Shown here piece after piece: positions 52,330 through 61,010 of a stretch of 64,000 nt of DNA. The first letter of the stretch is position 1; every line of letters begins with the position of its first letter. Below the pieces are notes generated by a model. That model did no database searches and was not told the DNA's origin. It worked only from the letters and a program-made list of their open reading frames with translations. The DNA comes from Flavobacterium sp. N2038 (lineage in GTDB: Bacteria; Bacteroidota; Bacteroidia; Flavobacteriales; Flavobacteriaceae): NCBI RefSeq assembly GCF_025947185.1, contig NZ_CP110001.1, forward strand, positions 2,728,001 through 2,792,000, given 5' to 3'. Made by a program: the position numbers and the translations under genes.

Positions 52330-52430
52330 TTAAGTCAAAAGTTGAAAGTCATAAAGTCAAAAGATTTCCAAACTATGGATGTCAAAAGTGACTTTAAGAC
52401 TTTAGACTTTGGACTTTAAGACTAAATAAA
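52330..52430. repeat. Self-complementary hisB-hisH spacer with the ACTTTAAGACTAAA word
   Basis: The left half carries AAGTCAAAAGTTGAAAGTC-type words and the right half their complements (GACTTTAAGACTTTAGACTTT). The word ACTTTAAGACTAAA ends this spacer (52413-52426) and also the hisH-hisA spacer (53118-53131). A one-base-shorter form ends the hisF-hisIE spacer (54729-54741). All lie directly before the next gene. Confidence 0.65.
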
Positions 52431-53024
52431 ATGAAAATAATAATCATAAATTACGGAGCAGGAAATATTCAGAGCATTATGTTTGCTATTGAAAGATTGG
52501 GTTTTAAGGCTGTTTTGAGTAATAATCCTGAAGAAATTCAGTCGGCAGATAAAGTTATTTTTCCTGGCGTGGGCGAGGCGAGTTCAGCAATGATTAAACT
52601 TCGTGAAAGTGGCCTGGATAACCTGATTCCGCAATTAAAACAACCCGTTTTAGGAATTTGTCTCGGAATGCAGTTAATGTGTAATAAAACCGAAGAAGGA
52701 AATACAGTAGGTCTGGGTATTTTTGATGTTGATGTTTTGAAATTTTCAAACAACGTAAAAGTACCACAAATGGGATGGAATCAGATTTATGATTTAAAAA
52801 CGGATTTGTTTAAAGGAATTTCAGAAAATGAATTCATGTATTTGGTTCACAGTTTTTATGCTCCAAAATGCGCGGAAGCTATTGCAACAACCAATTACGA
52901 TGTTGAATATGCATCGGCTTTGCAAAAAGATAATTTCTACGGAACTCAGTTTCACCCAGAGAAAAGCGGTGATGTTGGGGAGAAAATACTAGGGAACTTT
53001 CTTAAATTAAATTCCAATATTTAA
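52431..53024 (+). CDS. hisH: Imidazole glycerol phosphate synthase, glutaminase subunit
   Basis: The 197-residue class I glutaminase has nucleophile Cys in LGICLGMQLM (about 75-84), GAGNIQS at 10-16, and the His/Glu of the triad in QFHPEKSGDVG (about 176-186). It supplies ammonia to HisF, with which it forms the heterodimer. It starts 101 bp after hisB; hisA lies between it and hisF. Confidence 0.96.
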   Translation: MKIIIINYGAGNIQSIMFAIERLGFKAVLSNNPEEIQSADKVIFPGVGEASSAMIKLRESGLDNLIPQLKQPVLGICLGMQLMCNKTEEGNTVGLGIFDVDVLKFSNNVKVPQMGWNQIYDLKTDLFKGISENEFMYLVHSFYAPKCAEAIATTNYDVEYASALQKDNFYGTQFHPEKSGDVGEKILGNFLKLNSNI

Positions 53025-53136
53025 ATTCCAAAATCCAATTTGAAATATCAAAAATCAATTTCAATTAAAATAACAGTTTTTGAGAATCAAAAAGACTTTA
53101 AGACTTTCAACTTTCAAACTTTAAGACTAAACAAAA

Positions 53137-53862
53137 ATGAGAATAATACCAGCCATAGATATCATTGACGGAAAATGCGTTCGTTTGTCCAAAGGGGATT
53201 ATGATACCAAAATAATTTACAACGAAAACCCGCTTGAAGTAGCAAAATCATTTGAAGCGCACGGAATTGAATATCTGCATTTAGTAGATCTTGACGGCGC
53301 AAAATCAAGCAAAATTGTCAATTATAAAATATTAGAACAAATTGCGTCACAAACCAGTTTAAAAATAGACTTTGGGGGTGGATTAAAATCGGATGATGAT
53401 TTGAGAATTGCTTTCGAAAGTGGTGCAAACCAAATTACCGGCGGAAGTATTGCAGTAAAAAACAGAGCAATTTTTGAAAAATGGATTTCTGAATATGGTT
53501 CTGAAAAGATCATTTTGGGAGCTGATGCAAAAGACGAAAAAATTGCTGTTTCAGGCTGGTTAGAAGATTCAGATGAAGAATTAATCCCATTTATTCAGGA
53601 TTATCAAAGTAAAGGGATTCAGTATGTAATTTGTACTGATATAGCAAAAGACGGAATGCTTCAAGGCCCAAGTTTTGATTTATACAGCAAAATTTTAGCC
53701 GAAGCAAGCGGCGTAAAGTTAATTGCTTCAGGCGGAATTTCAACTTTCGATGAATTACCAAAATTAGCCGAAGCAGGCTGCGAAGGAACAATCATTGGGA
53801 AAGCAATTTACGAAGGAAGAATTACCTTAAAACAACTGGAAAACTACATAATTAGAAAATGA
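53137..53862 (+). CDS. hisA: ProFAR isomerase
   Basis: This 241-residue TIM barrel begins [17 protein letters not shown] (catalytic Asp8 in AIDI). It carries the duplicated phosphate-binding blocks [12 protein letters not shown] and [12 protein letters not shown], and the second catalytic Asp in [16 protein letters not shown]. It isomerises the aminoaldose ProFAR to the ketose PRFAR. It is followed by hisF after an 82-bp palindromic spacer. Confidence 0.96.
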   Translation: MRIIPAIDIIDGKCVRLSKGDYDTKIIYNENPLEVAKSFEAHGIEYLHLVDLDGAKSSKIVNYKILEQIASQTSLKIDFGGGLKSDDDLRIAFESGANQITGGSIAVKNRAIFEKWISEYGSEKIILGADAKDEKIAVSGWLEDSDEELIPFIQDYQSKGIQYVICTDIAKDGMLQGPSFDLYSKILAEASGVKLIASGGISTFDELPKLAEAGCEGTIIGKAIYEGRITLKQLENYIIRK

Positions 53863-53870
53863 GATAATTT

Positions 53871-53930
53871 GATAATTAGATAATTTATGCTTTGTGCGAA
53901 ATAATTATCTAATTGACTAATTATCTAATT
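53871..53930. repeat. Inverted repeat in the hisA-hisF spacer
   Basis: AATTAGATAATT (53874-53885) is complementary to two direct copies of AATTATCTAATT (53903-53914 and 53919-53930), so two alternative hairpins are possible. No T run follows. Confidence 0.65.
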
Positions 53931-53944
53931 AACACATTAGATAA

Positions 53945-54700
53945 ATGTTAGCAAAAAGAATTATACCTTGTTTGGATATAAAAAACGGAAGAACGGTAAA
54001 AGGCGTTAATTTCGTTGACTTACGTGATGCTGGAGATCCAGTAGAATTAGCTGAAATTTATTCGAGAGAGGGTGCTGACGAATTGGTCTTTCTGGATATA
54101 TCTGCAACAGAAGAAAGACGTAAAACACTCGTAAATATGGTACGAAGTGTAGCGGAAAAAATCAATATTCCGTTTACAGTTGGCGGCGGAATTTCGTCTG
54201 TAGAAGATGTAGAAATTCTGTTAAATAATGGCGCAGATAAAGTTTCGATTAATTCATCGGCAGTCAAAAATCCACAATTGATTAATGATTTGGCTCAAAA
54301 ATTCGGCAGCCAGTGTGTTGTTGTTGCAATTGATGCGAAACAAATTGATGGACAATGGATTGTGCATTTGGTTGGAGGAAAAGTACCAACAGAATTAAAT
54401 CTGTTTGACTGGGCGGTTGAAGTTGCAAAACGAGGCGCAGGTGAAATTTTATTTACTTCTATGGATAATGACGGAACTAAAAATGGTTTTGCAAACGAAG
54501 CCTTGGCAAAGCTTTCTGAATTAGTAAATATTCCAATTATTGCTTCGGGAGGTGCCGGAAACATTCAGCATTTTGTAGATTCCTTCAAAGAAGGAAAAGC
54601 AGACGCAGCTTTAGCAGCAAGTGTTTTTCACTTTAAAGAAATCGAGATAAAAGCGTTAAAACAAGAATTAAAAAATAACAATATAGAAGTCAGACTTTAG
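53945..54700 (+). CDS. hisF: Imidazole glycerol phosphate synthase, cyclase subunit
   Basis: This 251-residue TIM barrel begins [20 protein letters not shown] (catalytic Asp11). It contains [12 protein letters not shown], the central DAKQIDG region, [17 protein letters not shown] (second catalytic Asp) and [13 protein letters not shown]. It joins PRFAR with ammonia from HisH to form IGP and AICAR. Length and motifs are standard. Confidence 0.97.
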   Translation: MLAKRIIPCLDIKNGRTVKGVNFVDLRDAGDPVELAEIYSREGADELVFLDISATEERRKTLVNMVRSVAEKINIPFTVGGGISSVEDVEILLNNGADKVSINSSAVKNPQLINDLAQKFGSQCVVVAIDAKQIDGQWIVHLVGGKVPTELNLFDWAVEVAKRGAGEILFTSMDNDGTKNGFANEALAKLSELVNIPIIASGGAGNIQHFVDSFKEGKADAALAASVFHFKEIEIKALKQELKNNNIEVRL

Positions 54701-54744
54701 TTTTAACTTTAAGACTTTCGACTTTACAACTTTAGACTAAAATT

Positions 54745-55341
54745 ATGGACATAGATATCAAAAGCGCAAACGGATTAATTCCGGCTATAATTCAGGATTC
54801 AGAAACTAAAAATGTTTTAATGCTGGGGTATATGAACGAAGAATCGCTTCAAAAAACAATTGAAACTCAAAAAGTAACTTTCTTTAGTCGTTCTAAACAA
54901 AGACTTTGGACAAAAGGGGAGGAGAGCGGTAACTTTTTAAATCTGGTAAGCATCAAAAATGACTGTGACGGTGATACACTTTTGATTCAGGCAAAACCTG
55001 TAGGCCCAACATGTCACACAGGTGCAGATACTTGCTGGCAGGAACCAAATACGGCTAATTATGGATTTATTTCTCAATTAGAAGAGACTATCAAAACCAG
55101 AAGAGAAAATGCTGATTCTGAGAAAAGTTATGTGGCTTCTTTATTTGAAAAAGGGATCAATAAAATTGCGCAAAAAGTAGGAGAGGAAGCTGTAGAAGTT
55201 GTTATCGAAGCCAAAGATGATAATGACGATCTATTCCTTAGCGAAAGCGCCGATTTATTATTTCATTATCTGATTTTATTACAGGCAAAAGGTTTTCAGT
55301 TAAATGACGTTATTGAAGTGCTAAAAAAACGTCAGAAGTAA
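54745..55341 (+). CDS. hisIE: Bifunctional phosphoribosyl-AMP cyclohydrolase / phosphoribosyl-ATP pyrophosphatase
   Basis: The 198 residues are a HisI domain (about 1-105) with the metal ligands of DCDGDTLLIQ and the zinc motif CHTGADTCW, fused to a HisE domain (about 110-198) with KVGEEAVEVVIEAKDDN, a helical MazG-like fold. It performs the second and third steps of the pathway. It closes the operon; after it comes a repeat hairpin (55371-55451) and genes on the other strand. Confidence 0.96.
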   Translation: MDIDIKSANGLIPAIIQDSETKNVLMLGYMNEESLQKTIETQKVTFFSRSKQRLWTKGEESGNFLNLVSIKNDCDGDTLLIQAKPVGPTCHTGADTCWQEPNTANYGFISQLEETIKTRRENADSEKSYVASLFEKGINKIAQKVGEEAVEVVIEAKDDNDDLFLSESADLLFHYLILLQAKGFQLNDVIEVLKKRQK

Positions 55342-55370
55342 TTATTTAGCTTAGTTCTAAGCCTTTTGTT

Positions 55371-55451
55371 ATTTCGACTGAAGGGAGAAATCGCACTAGT
55401 AAATCAACAAAGATTGGCGTACTTCTAGTGCGATTTCTCGTTTCTCGAAAT
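55371..55451. repeat. Palindromic repeat after hisIE
   Basis: Perfect 15-bp arms (55385-55399 and 55425-55439) sit inside an outer pair ATTTCGA/TCGAAAT (55371-55377 and 55445-55451). The flanks read TTATTTCGACTGAAGGGAG and CGAAATGACAAAAAA. The long nested palindrome lies between two convergent genes and may end transcription from both sides, though its T run is short. It resembles multi-copy palindromes common in Flavobacterium genomes. Confidence 0.75.
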
Positions 55452-55482
55452 GACAAAAAAACATAATTTTCCAGATATATTT

Positions 55483-55896
55483 CTACAAAAACTTAGCCTT
55501 TAATTCCGGAGTTGGAATCATACAACTTTCTTTTTTTCCGTACCACTTGTAGCGATTTTTAGCAATATAATTATAAATGATATTGCGAAGTTTTTCCGGA
55601 AAAATTTTACATATAGAGAGAACACTATAAATACCACCAAGATCTTCAGCAATTTCAATAACTGCCGACGATTTGTAATAATAAGCAACACCGGGATGAT
55701 ACAAAATAATACTGTCTATTTTGCTTTGATCTACCCCAATATAATTGCATATTTCTTTTCCTAAATCAGATTGTAGTGCTACAAATCTAAACAGGTCTTT
55801 TTTATCATTTTTTATAATAAATTGGACAGCACTGTCGCATAAATTGCAAATGCCATCAAAGAGGATTATTTTTTTGTTTAAAGGAAGATTTTGCAT
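55483..55896 (-). CDS. DCC-family thiol-disulfide oxidoreductase-like protein (DUF393)
   Basis: The 137-residue protein carries the family signature KIILFDGICNLCDSAVQFIIKND near its N-terminus (about 9-31); the D-G-x-C-x-x-C motif gives the family its name. The rest is compact and helical, with RFVALQSDLGKE and a C-terminal YNYIAKNRYKWYGKKE. DCC proteins have a thioredoxin-like fold and unproven function. It starts 1 bp after the GNAT gene on the same strand and shares its transcript with that gene and the thioredoxin-like gene. Confidence 0.85.
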   Translation of the reverse strand: MQNLPLNKKIILFDGICNLCDSAVQFIIKNDKKDLFRFVALQSDLGKEICNYIGVDQSKIDSIILYHPGVAYYYKSSAVIEIAEDLGGIYSVLSICKIFPEKLRNIIYNYIAKNRYKWYGKKESCMIPTPELKAKFL

Positions 55897-55897
55897 A

Positions 55898-56395
55898 CTA
55901 CTTCAAAATCAATTGCATAAAAACTAAATCAAGCCAATGATCAAATTTGTAACCCACTTCGCGAATTGTACCTGTGGCAACAAAACCAAAACGTTCATGA
56001 AAAGCAATACTTCCGGCATTATCGGCATCGATAGCGCCAATCATAACATGATATCCCTGTTCTTTAGCCAGGCGAATCAATTCGGTTAATAATTGAGAAC
56101 CAATTCCTTTACCAATTACATGATCAACTACATATACAGAGTGTTCCACAGTATATTGATAACCAATTTTTTCACGAAACTGACCGTAACTTCCAAAACC
56201 AACCACTTCACTATCTAAGTCTGCTATCACTATGGGAAGATTTTTAGCTTTTTTATCTTCAAACCATTTCGTTTGCACATCAAGAGTCTGAACCTCATAA
56301 CTATAATTTGCAGTGGTATGCAAAATAGAATGATTTACTATTTCAAGAATTTTTTCTAAATCATTAGTAGTTGCCGGTCTTAGCTTTACTTCCAT
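55898..56395 (-). CDS. GNAT N-acetyltransferase, phosphinothricin-acetyltransferase-like
   Basis: The 165-residue protein follows the MnaT/Pat branch of GNAT enzymes: LRPATTNDLEKILEIVNHSI at the N-terminus, VYVVDHVIGKGIGSQLLTELIRLA (acetyl-CoA loop G-K-G-I-G-S, about 93-116) and ADNAGSIAFHERFGFVATGTIREVGYKFDHWLDLVFMQ at the end. Members acetylate small amine substrates such as amino-acid derivatives. The actual acceptor is unknown. It sits between the thioredoxin-like gene (15 bp upstream) and the DCC gene (1 bp downstream). Confidence 0.87.
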   Translation of the reverse strand: MEVKLRPATTNDLEKILEIVNHSILHTTANYSYEVQTLDVQTKWFEDKKAKNLPIVIADLDSEVVGFGSYGQFREKIGYQYTVEHSVYVVDHVIGKGIGSQLLTELIRLAKEQGYHVMIGAIDADNAGSIAFHERFGFVATGTIREVGYKFDHWLDLVFMQLILK

Positions 56396-56410
56396 ATTAT
56401 ATTGTAAAAG

Positions 56411-57589
56411 TTATTTAGTATTTAATTCGGCCAACAAAGTATCAACTTCTTTTGTACTCCAGGTCATTTCGGTGCAAATCTCTTTGGCGTCTTTTGCATA
56501 CTGCAAGGCCAGTTTCTTGTCCTTTATTTTATTATAAAGCCGGGCCAGTAATAAATTTCCATCATAAGAATCATTTAACTCTATGGAATGTTTCACCCAA
56601 AAAATGGACTTTTTCAGGCTTTCTGTGTCTTTTATGTGTTTAAGATAGGTATTTCCAATGTCTTTCAGAAAACTCGCATCATTCCAAACTAACTTTTGAG
56701 TATCCTCAAGAGTTACTGATTTATAAAATTGCCATTTTTCAGTTCTTTCAGCAAGAGTTAAATCAAATTTAAAAACCAGTGAATCTGTTTTTTGCAAACG
56801 AATAGATTTTGCAACCTCTCTTTGTTTGTAATAGTTTACAGTGTCCAGATTATCAACCAAAGGACGAAGTAATTCTGTCACAATACTTTCTATTTTACGA
56901 TCAACACGGTTTTGCGAAGCTACAGCAGCAAATTCCTTTTGATGATTTAAAACATATTGAAATTCACGTGATTTAATATCTGTTACGCCATTTGCTATAA
57001 CACGCCAATTGGTTTCGCTAACCAATTGTGCATCTGATTGTGTGTTTAAATATGTATGTGTTGGTATAGATAAATCTGTTCTGTCTTTTCCTTTTTTTAG
57101 CGTATTCAAATAGGTAAAAAACTTGTCTGAATTGGATGGATCATCCAGAAATATTTTTTCTAAATATGGAAGCTGCAATTTGGGATTTAAGGCATTATTA
57201 GCTTCAGTCAAAAATTCAGGTGTTTTCATTTCTCCTTTTAAAGCATACAAAAGTGTTTCATTAGCAGGATCAATAAATAAAAACGTAGGCAATGATTTGG
57301 TATTGAATTTATTCTTAAGCGTAATTCCTTCTTCTTTTTCAATATTCTTCCAGGTGCAAACATAGTTTTTCTTTAAAAACTCTATAACTTTCGGATCACT
57401 AAAAACCTCTTTCTTCATTAAATTGCAATGCGGACACCAATCGGCATAAAGCATCACAAAAAGAGGCTTTCCTTGTAATTTGGCAGTTTCCAAAACTTTC
57501 TGATAAGGAATATCTTCAGGCACAAATTGATTCTGTGACTTTATAGATTGAAAAGATATTATAAAAAAGAATATATATAAGAAACGCAT
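56411..57589 (-). CDS. Exported thioredoxin-like protein
   Basis: The 392-residue protein has a signal peptide (about 1-18) and an N-terminal thioredoxin-like domain (about 25-135) with the redox motif WCPHC in MLYADWCPHCNLMKKEV and the cis-Pro in TKSLPTFLFIDP. The rest (about 140-392) is helical and includes a TPR-like stretch toward the end (about 330-390, KSIFWVKHSIELNDSYDGNLLLARLYNKIKDKKLALQYAKDAKE). It should work in the periplasm as a disulfide reductase or isomerase. The helical part is not assigned. It is the first gene of the three-gene minus-strand unit. Confidence 0.83.
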   Translation of the reverse strand: MRFLYIFFFIISFQSIKSQNQFVPEDIPYQKVLETAKLQGKPLFVMLYADWCPHCNLMKKEVFSDPKVIEFLKKNYVCTWKNIEKEEGITLKNKFNTKSLPTFLFIDPANETLLYALKGEMKTPEFLTEANNALNPKLQLPYLEKIFLDDPSNSDKFFTYLNTLKKGKDRTDLSIPTHTYLNTQSDAQLVSETNWRVIANGVTDIKSREFQYVLNHQKEFAAVASQNRVDRKIESIVTELLRPLVDNLDTVNYYKQREVAKSIRLQKTDSLVFKFDLTLAERTEKWQFYKSVTLEDTQKLVWNDASFLKDIGNTYLKHIKDTESLKKSIFWVKHSIELNDSYDGNLLLARLYNKIKDKKLALQYAKDAKEICTEMTWSTKEVDTLLAELNTK

Positions 57590-57695
57590 ATTACTTTGAG
57601 TTTTGTCAATAATTCACTTTTACAAATATATTCCCTTTTTTGATAATGGTTCTTAATATATTCCCATTTATAAGTTAAATCAAACCCGAAGTTTG

Positions 57696-57703
57696 TAACT
57701 TTG
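57696..57703 (+). promoter_or_regulatory. -7 element for menD
   Basis: TAACTTTG matches TAnnTTTG and lies 58 bp before the menD ATG. No TTG is present at the expected distance. Confidence 0.45.
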
Positions 57704-57761
57704 TGTTCTTGAAAAGAAATCCTAAATTGTGGTTTTCTTTATAAAATAATACACCGTAAGA

Positions 57762-59435
57762 ATGATTTACCCCAAAATAGCGCTTGCACAAAGCATTATC
57801 GAAATTTGTTTAGCAAAAGGAATCACCAATATTATAATTTCTCCAGGTTCAAGAAACGCACCTTTAACCATTGGTTTTGCACAACACCCAAACTTCACAT
57901 GCTATAGTATTGCTGACGAACGGTGTGCAGCATTTTTTGCTTTGGGAATCGCACAACAAACTCAAAAACCAACAGCAGTTGTTTGTACTTCAGGATCTGC
58001 TTTACTAAATTATTATCCGGCTGTAGCAGAAGCATTTTACAGTCAGATTCCGTTAATTGTGATATCAGCAGATCGTCCTCAAAGTAAAATTGATATTGGA
58101 GACGGGCAAACCATTCGTCAGGAAAATGTTTTTAAAAATCATTCTGTTTATAATGCTAATTTAACGGAAGAAGCTTCCGACGAAAATGATCTAAAAATCA
58201 ATAAAGCAATTGAGACTTCTATTCTTCAGAAAGGTCCGGTTCATATTAATGCACCATTTGAAGAACCTCTATATGAAACAACCGACACTCTTTTGGTTCA
58301 GCCAAGAATTACAGAAATAAAAGAAACAATCGGGACCAAAACTATTGAAAACGAGGCCGAATTTATTTCGATTTGGAATAATGCCAAACGAAAACTAATT
58401 CTGGTTGGTGTAAATGAAGTGAATAATGTAGACGAGAAAGTTATAGAGAAGCTTGCTGCGCATCAATCTGTTGTTGTATTAACAGAAACAACATCAAATT
58501 TGCATCATCCGAGCTTTATTAACAGTATTGATACTCTGATAACTCCTTTTGACGATCATGATTTCAATGCCTTTCAGCCTGAAGTTTTAGTAACATTTGG
58601 CGGAATGATTGTTTCAAAAAGAATCAAAGCTTTTTTACGTAAATATAAACCATTACACCATTGGCATATTGATACTTTGCGTGCCTATGACACTTTTAGT
58701 GCATTAACGAAGCATTTTGTAATGCATCCAAATGATTTCTTTACCGAATTGTTGTCTAAAACAAAAAGTATTGAAAGTGATTATTTTGCTAAAATCAGTA
58801 AAATCTATCATCTTAGAACTACAAAGAGAGCAGAATATTTAGAAAAAACTGCTTTTTCAGATTTTAAAGTCTTTGAGAAAGTTATAGAAACTCTTCCAAA
58901 AAACAGTCAATTGCAAATAAGTAATAGTTCTGCTATTCGATATGCACAATTAATAGATATTGATCCGTCGATCGAAGTATTTTGCAATAGAGGAACCAGT
59001 GGTATCGACGGTAGCACTTCTACGGCAATTGGGGCTGCAGTTGGAAACTCAAAACCAACTGTATTTATTACAGGAGATATTGGCTTTTTGTATGATAGTA
59101 ATGCTTTATGGAACTCTTATATTCCAAAAAACTTCAAAATTATTTTAGTTAATAATGGAGGTGGTGGTATTTTCAGGATTTTGCCAGGACACCAGGAAAA
59201 ACCTGTTTTTAATACCTATTTTGAAACTTCTCATGATTTAACTGCAGAGCATTTGGCCAATATGTATAAACTAAAGTATTTCACGGCTAAAGATTTAGAA
59301 TCTTTAGAGGTTAGTTTAAATGGTTTTTATGCTGAGCATGATTCTCCTTGTATACTGGAAGTTTTTACACCAACCCACAAAAACGATGTTATTTTGAAGG
59401 AATACTTTAAAGAGTTAAATGAAATTGTAAGTTAA
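57762..59435 (+). CDS. menD: SEPHCHC synthase
   Basis: The 557-residue thiamine-diphosphate enzyme has the PYR-domain start IIISPGSRNAPLTIGFAQHP (about 24-43) and the activation block ADERCAAFFALGIAQQT. The PP-domain diphosphate motif is GDIGFLYDSNALWN...NNGGGGIFRILPGHQE (about 443-482). It condenses isochorismate with 2-oxoglutarate, the first committed step to menaquinone. With menB and menA downstream it forms a menaquinone gene group, interrupted by the DUF2853 and cvfB genes. Menaquinone as quinone fits a Bacteroidota member. Confidence 0.96.
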   Translation: MIYPKIALAQSIIEICLAKGITNIIISPGSRNAPLTIGFAQHPNFTCYSIADERCAAFFALGIAQQTQKPTAVVCTSGSALLNYYPAVAEAFYSQIPLIVISADRPQSKIDIGDGQTIRQENVFKNHSVYNANLTEEASDENDLKINKAIETSILQKGPVHINAPFEEPLYETTDTLLVQPRITEIKETIGTKTIENEAEFISIWNNAKRKLILVGVNEVNNVDEKVIEKLAAHQSVVVLTETTSNLHHPSFINSIDTLITPFDDHDFNAFQPEVLVTFGGMIVSKRIKAFLRKYKPLHHWHIDTLRAYDTFSALTKHFVMHPNDFFTELLSKTKSIESDYFAKISKIYHLRTTKRAEYLEKTAFSDFKVFEKVIETLPKNSQLQISNSSAIRYAQLIDIDPSIEVFCNRGTSGIDGSTSTAIGAAVGNSKPTVFITGDIGFLYDSNALWNSYIPKNFKIILVNNGGGGIFRILPGHQEKPVFNTYFETSHDLTAEHLANMYKLKYFTAKDLESLEVSLNGFYAEHDSPCILEVFTPTHKNDVILKEYFKELNEIVS

Positions 59436-59510
59436 ATTGTGTTAAATATTTATTTTGTATTATGATATTTTTTAATATTGGTGTCTAATTATAACCCAAT
59501 ACTAAATATT

Positions 59511-59852
59511 ATGAGCAAAAGAGAAGAGTTAATCGACAAATATGCTAAAGATCTAAAAGAAAAATGCGGTGTAATCGCAGATATGGATTTACTAACTAAA
59601 GTAACAATTGGCTGTGGACCTGCAATTTATAATGATGACGCATCTACAATCGCTGCCACTCAGCAATCAGAACTGGATACGGTAAAGAATAATTTTCTGA
59701 TTAAGAAACTTGGCTTAAAGAATAGTCCTGAATTAGATCAGGCATTAAATGCAGTTTTAGAAAAGTATGGTAAATCTAATAAACACAAATACAGAGCAGT
59801 TGTCTATTATTTACTTACAGTACATTTTAAAAAAGAGAGTATTTACAAATAG
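59511..59852 (+). CDS. DUF2853 family small cytoplasmic protein
   Basis: The ATG at 59511 (MSKREELIDKYAKDL) gives 113 residues; the 11 upstream codons are rejected. The protein is helical and soluble, with DLLTKVTIGCGPAIYNDDASTIA and FLIKKLGLKNSPELDQALNAVLEKYGKSNKHKYRAVVYYLL. This resembles DUF2853, a family with unknown function. It lies 75 bp after menD and is followed by a palindromic terminator. No link to menaquinone synthesis is claimed beyond position. Confidence 0.75.
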   Translation: MSKREELIDKYAKDLKEKCGVIADMDLLTKVTIGCGPAIYNDDASTIAATQQSELDTVKNNFLIKKLGLKNSPELDQALNAVLEKYGKSNKHKYRAVVYYLLTVHFKKESIYK

Positions 59853-59875
59853 ATTTTAAAACAATCAGGAATTAG

Positions 59876-59910
59876 AAAAGCGTTATGATCATAACGCTTT
59901 TTGTTTTTTA
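59876..59910 (+). terminator. Terminator after the DUF2853 gene
   Basis: Perfect 11-bp arms (59876-59886 and 59891-59901) with a 4-nt loop (GATC) are followed by TGTTTTTT. Confidence 0.88.
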
Positions 59911-59946
59911 TATAAAACATTATTCGCGTTACACTTTCAAACTTCG

Positions 59947-59954
59947 TACATTTG
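59947..59954 (+). promoter_or_regulatory. -7 element for cvfB
   Basis: TACATTTG matches TAnnTTTG and lies 44 bp before the chosen cvfB start. No TTG at the usual distance. Confidence 0.45.
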
Positions 59955-59998
59955 TGCCATAGAAACTCAGTTGCTTATCAACTTAGAATAATATGAAT

Positions 59999-60853
59999 AT
60001 GATCGAAATTGGAAAATACAATACACTAACTATATTACGTGATACAAAAGTGGGCTTATTTTTAGGAAATCCTGAAAAAGACCCTGATGGAATACACGAC
60101 ATTTTATTACCAAACAAATACGTTCCGAATAAATTTGAAATAGGCGACGAACTTGTCGTTTTTGTTTATTTGGATCACGAACAACGTCCCGTTGCTACAA
60201 CACTTGAACCTTATATTTTACTGAATGAATTTGCTCTTTTAAGAGTTAATTACATCAATAATGTTGGTGCTTTTATGGACTGGGGAATGGAGAAAGACAT
60301 TCTTGTTCCGTTTAAAGAGCAGGCACGTCCAATGGAAAAAGGAAAGCGATACCTTGTTTATCTTTATAAAGACGAAAAAACAAATCGTCTGGTTGCTTCA
60401 AGTAAAACAAATCAGTTTTTAAACAATGATCACTTAACTGTTGAGAAAGGGGAAGAAGTAGATTTAATTGTTTCTCATATTACTGAAATTGGTATTAATG
60501 TAATTATTAATGAGCAGCATAAAGGTCTTTTGTACAAAGATGAAGTTTATGATGATGCTATAAGAACCGGGGACAGAATGCGCGGTTACATAAAAAATAT
60601 TCGTCCTGATAATAAAATAGATGTTGCATTACAAGTACAAGGATACCAAAGTATTGAGCCAAATGCAGAAAAGATTTTAGATGAATTAAGAGCCAATCGT
60701 GGCTTTTTACGCCTAAATGACAATTCGCATCCGGAAGATATTAAAACGGTATTAAAAATGAGTAAAAAAACCTTTAAAAAAGCCATAGGAGCTTTGTATA
60801 AAGACAAACTCATCGAAATTAAAGAAGATGGAATTTATCTTGTAAAAGAATAA
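59999..60853 (+). CDS. cvfB: CvfB-family S1-like RNA-binding protein
   Basis: The ATG at 59999 (MIEIGKYNTLTIL) gives 284 residues; an ATG two codons upstream is also possible. The order is a modified S1 domain (about 1-65), an S1 domain with LRVNYINNVGAFMDWGMEKDILVPFKEQ (about 75-102), a third S1-like part (about 145-210) and a C-terminal winged helix with SKKTFKKAIGALYKDKLI (about 245-275). This matches the CvfB/YitL RNA-binding family, named for virulence regulation in Staphylococcus. It has its own -7 element and two terminators downstream. Confidence 0.88.
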   Translation: MIEIGKYNTLTILRDTKVGLFLGNPEKDPDGIHDILLPNKYVPNKFEIGDELVVFVYLDHEQRPVATTLEPYILLNEFALLRVNYINNVGAFMDWGMEKDILVPFKEQARPMEKGKRYLVYLYKDEKTNRLVASSKTNQFLNNDHLTVEKGEEVDLIVSHITEIGINVIINEQHKGLLYKDEVYDDAIRTGDRMRGYIKNIRPDNKIDVALQVQGYQSIEPNAEKILDELRANRGFLRLNDNSHPEDIKTVLKMSKKTFKKAIGALYKDKLIEIKEDGIYLVKE

Positions 60854-60876
60854 TTTCTTTAAAATTTTAAAATAAA

Positions 60877-60924
60877 AAAAATCCAAATTCCAATACACGA
60901 CAAAGTGTTGGAATTTGGATTTTT
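60877..60924 (+). terminator. First terminator after cvfB
   Basis: Seventeen-bp arms (60877-60893 and 60908-60924) with a 14-nt loop that can extend by a CAC/GTG pair. The 3' arm ends in a T run. The arms use the AATTCC word seen in his-operon spacers. Confidence 0.85.
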
Positions 60925-60972
60925 TAATGGAGTTTAAAATTTTGGAATTTATTCGCAAGAATTATTATAACA

Positions 60973-61010
60973 GGAAAGGCTGCTCATTACAAGCAGCCTT
61001 TCCCTTTTTT
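60973..61010 (+). terminator. Second, GC-rich terminator after cvfB
   Basis: Perfect 12-bp arms (60973-60984 and 60992-61003) with a 7-nt loop are followed by C and at least six T. It is either a back-up to the first terminator or closes an unrecognised short transcript. Confidence 0.88.
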
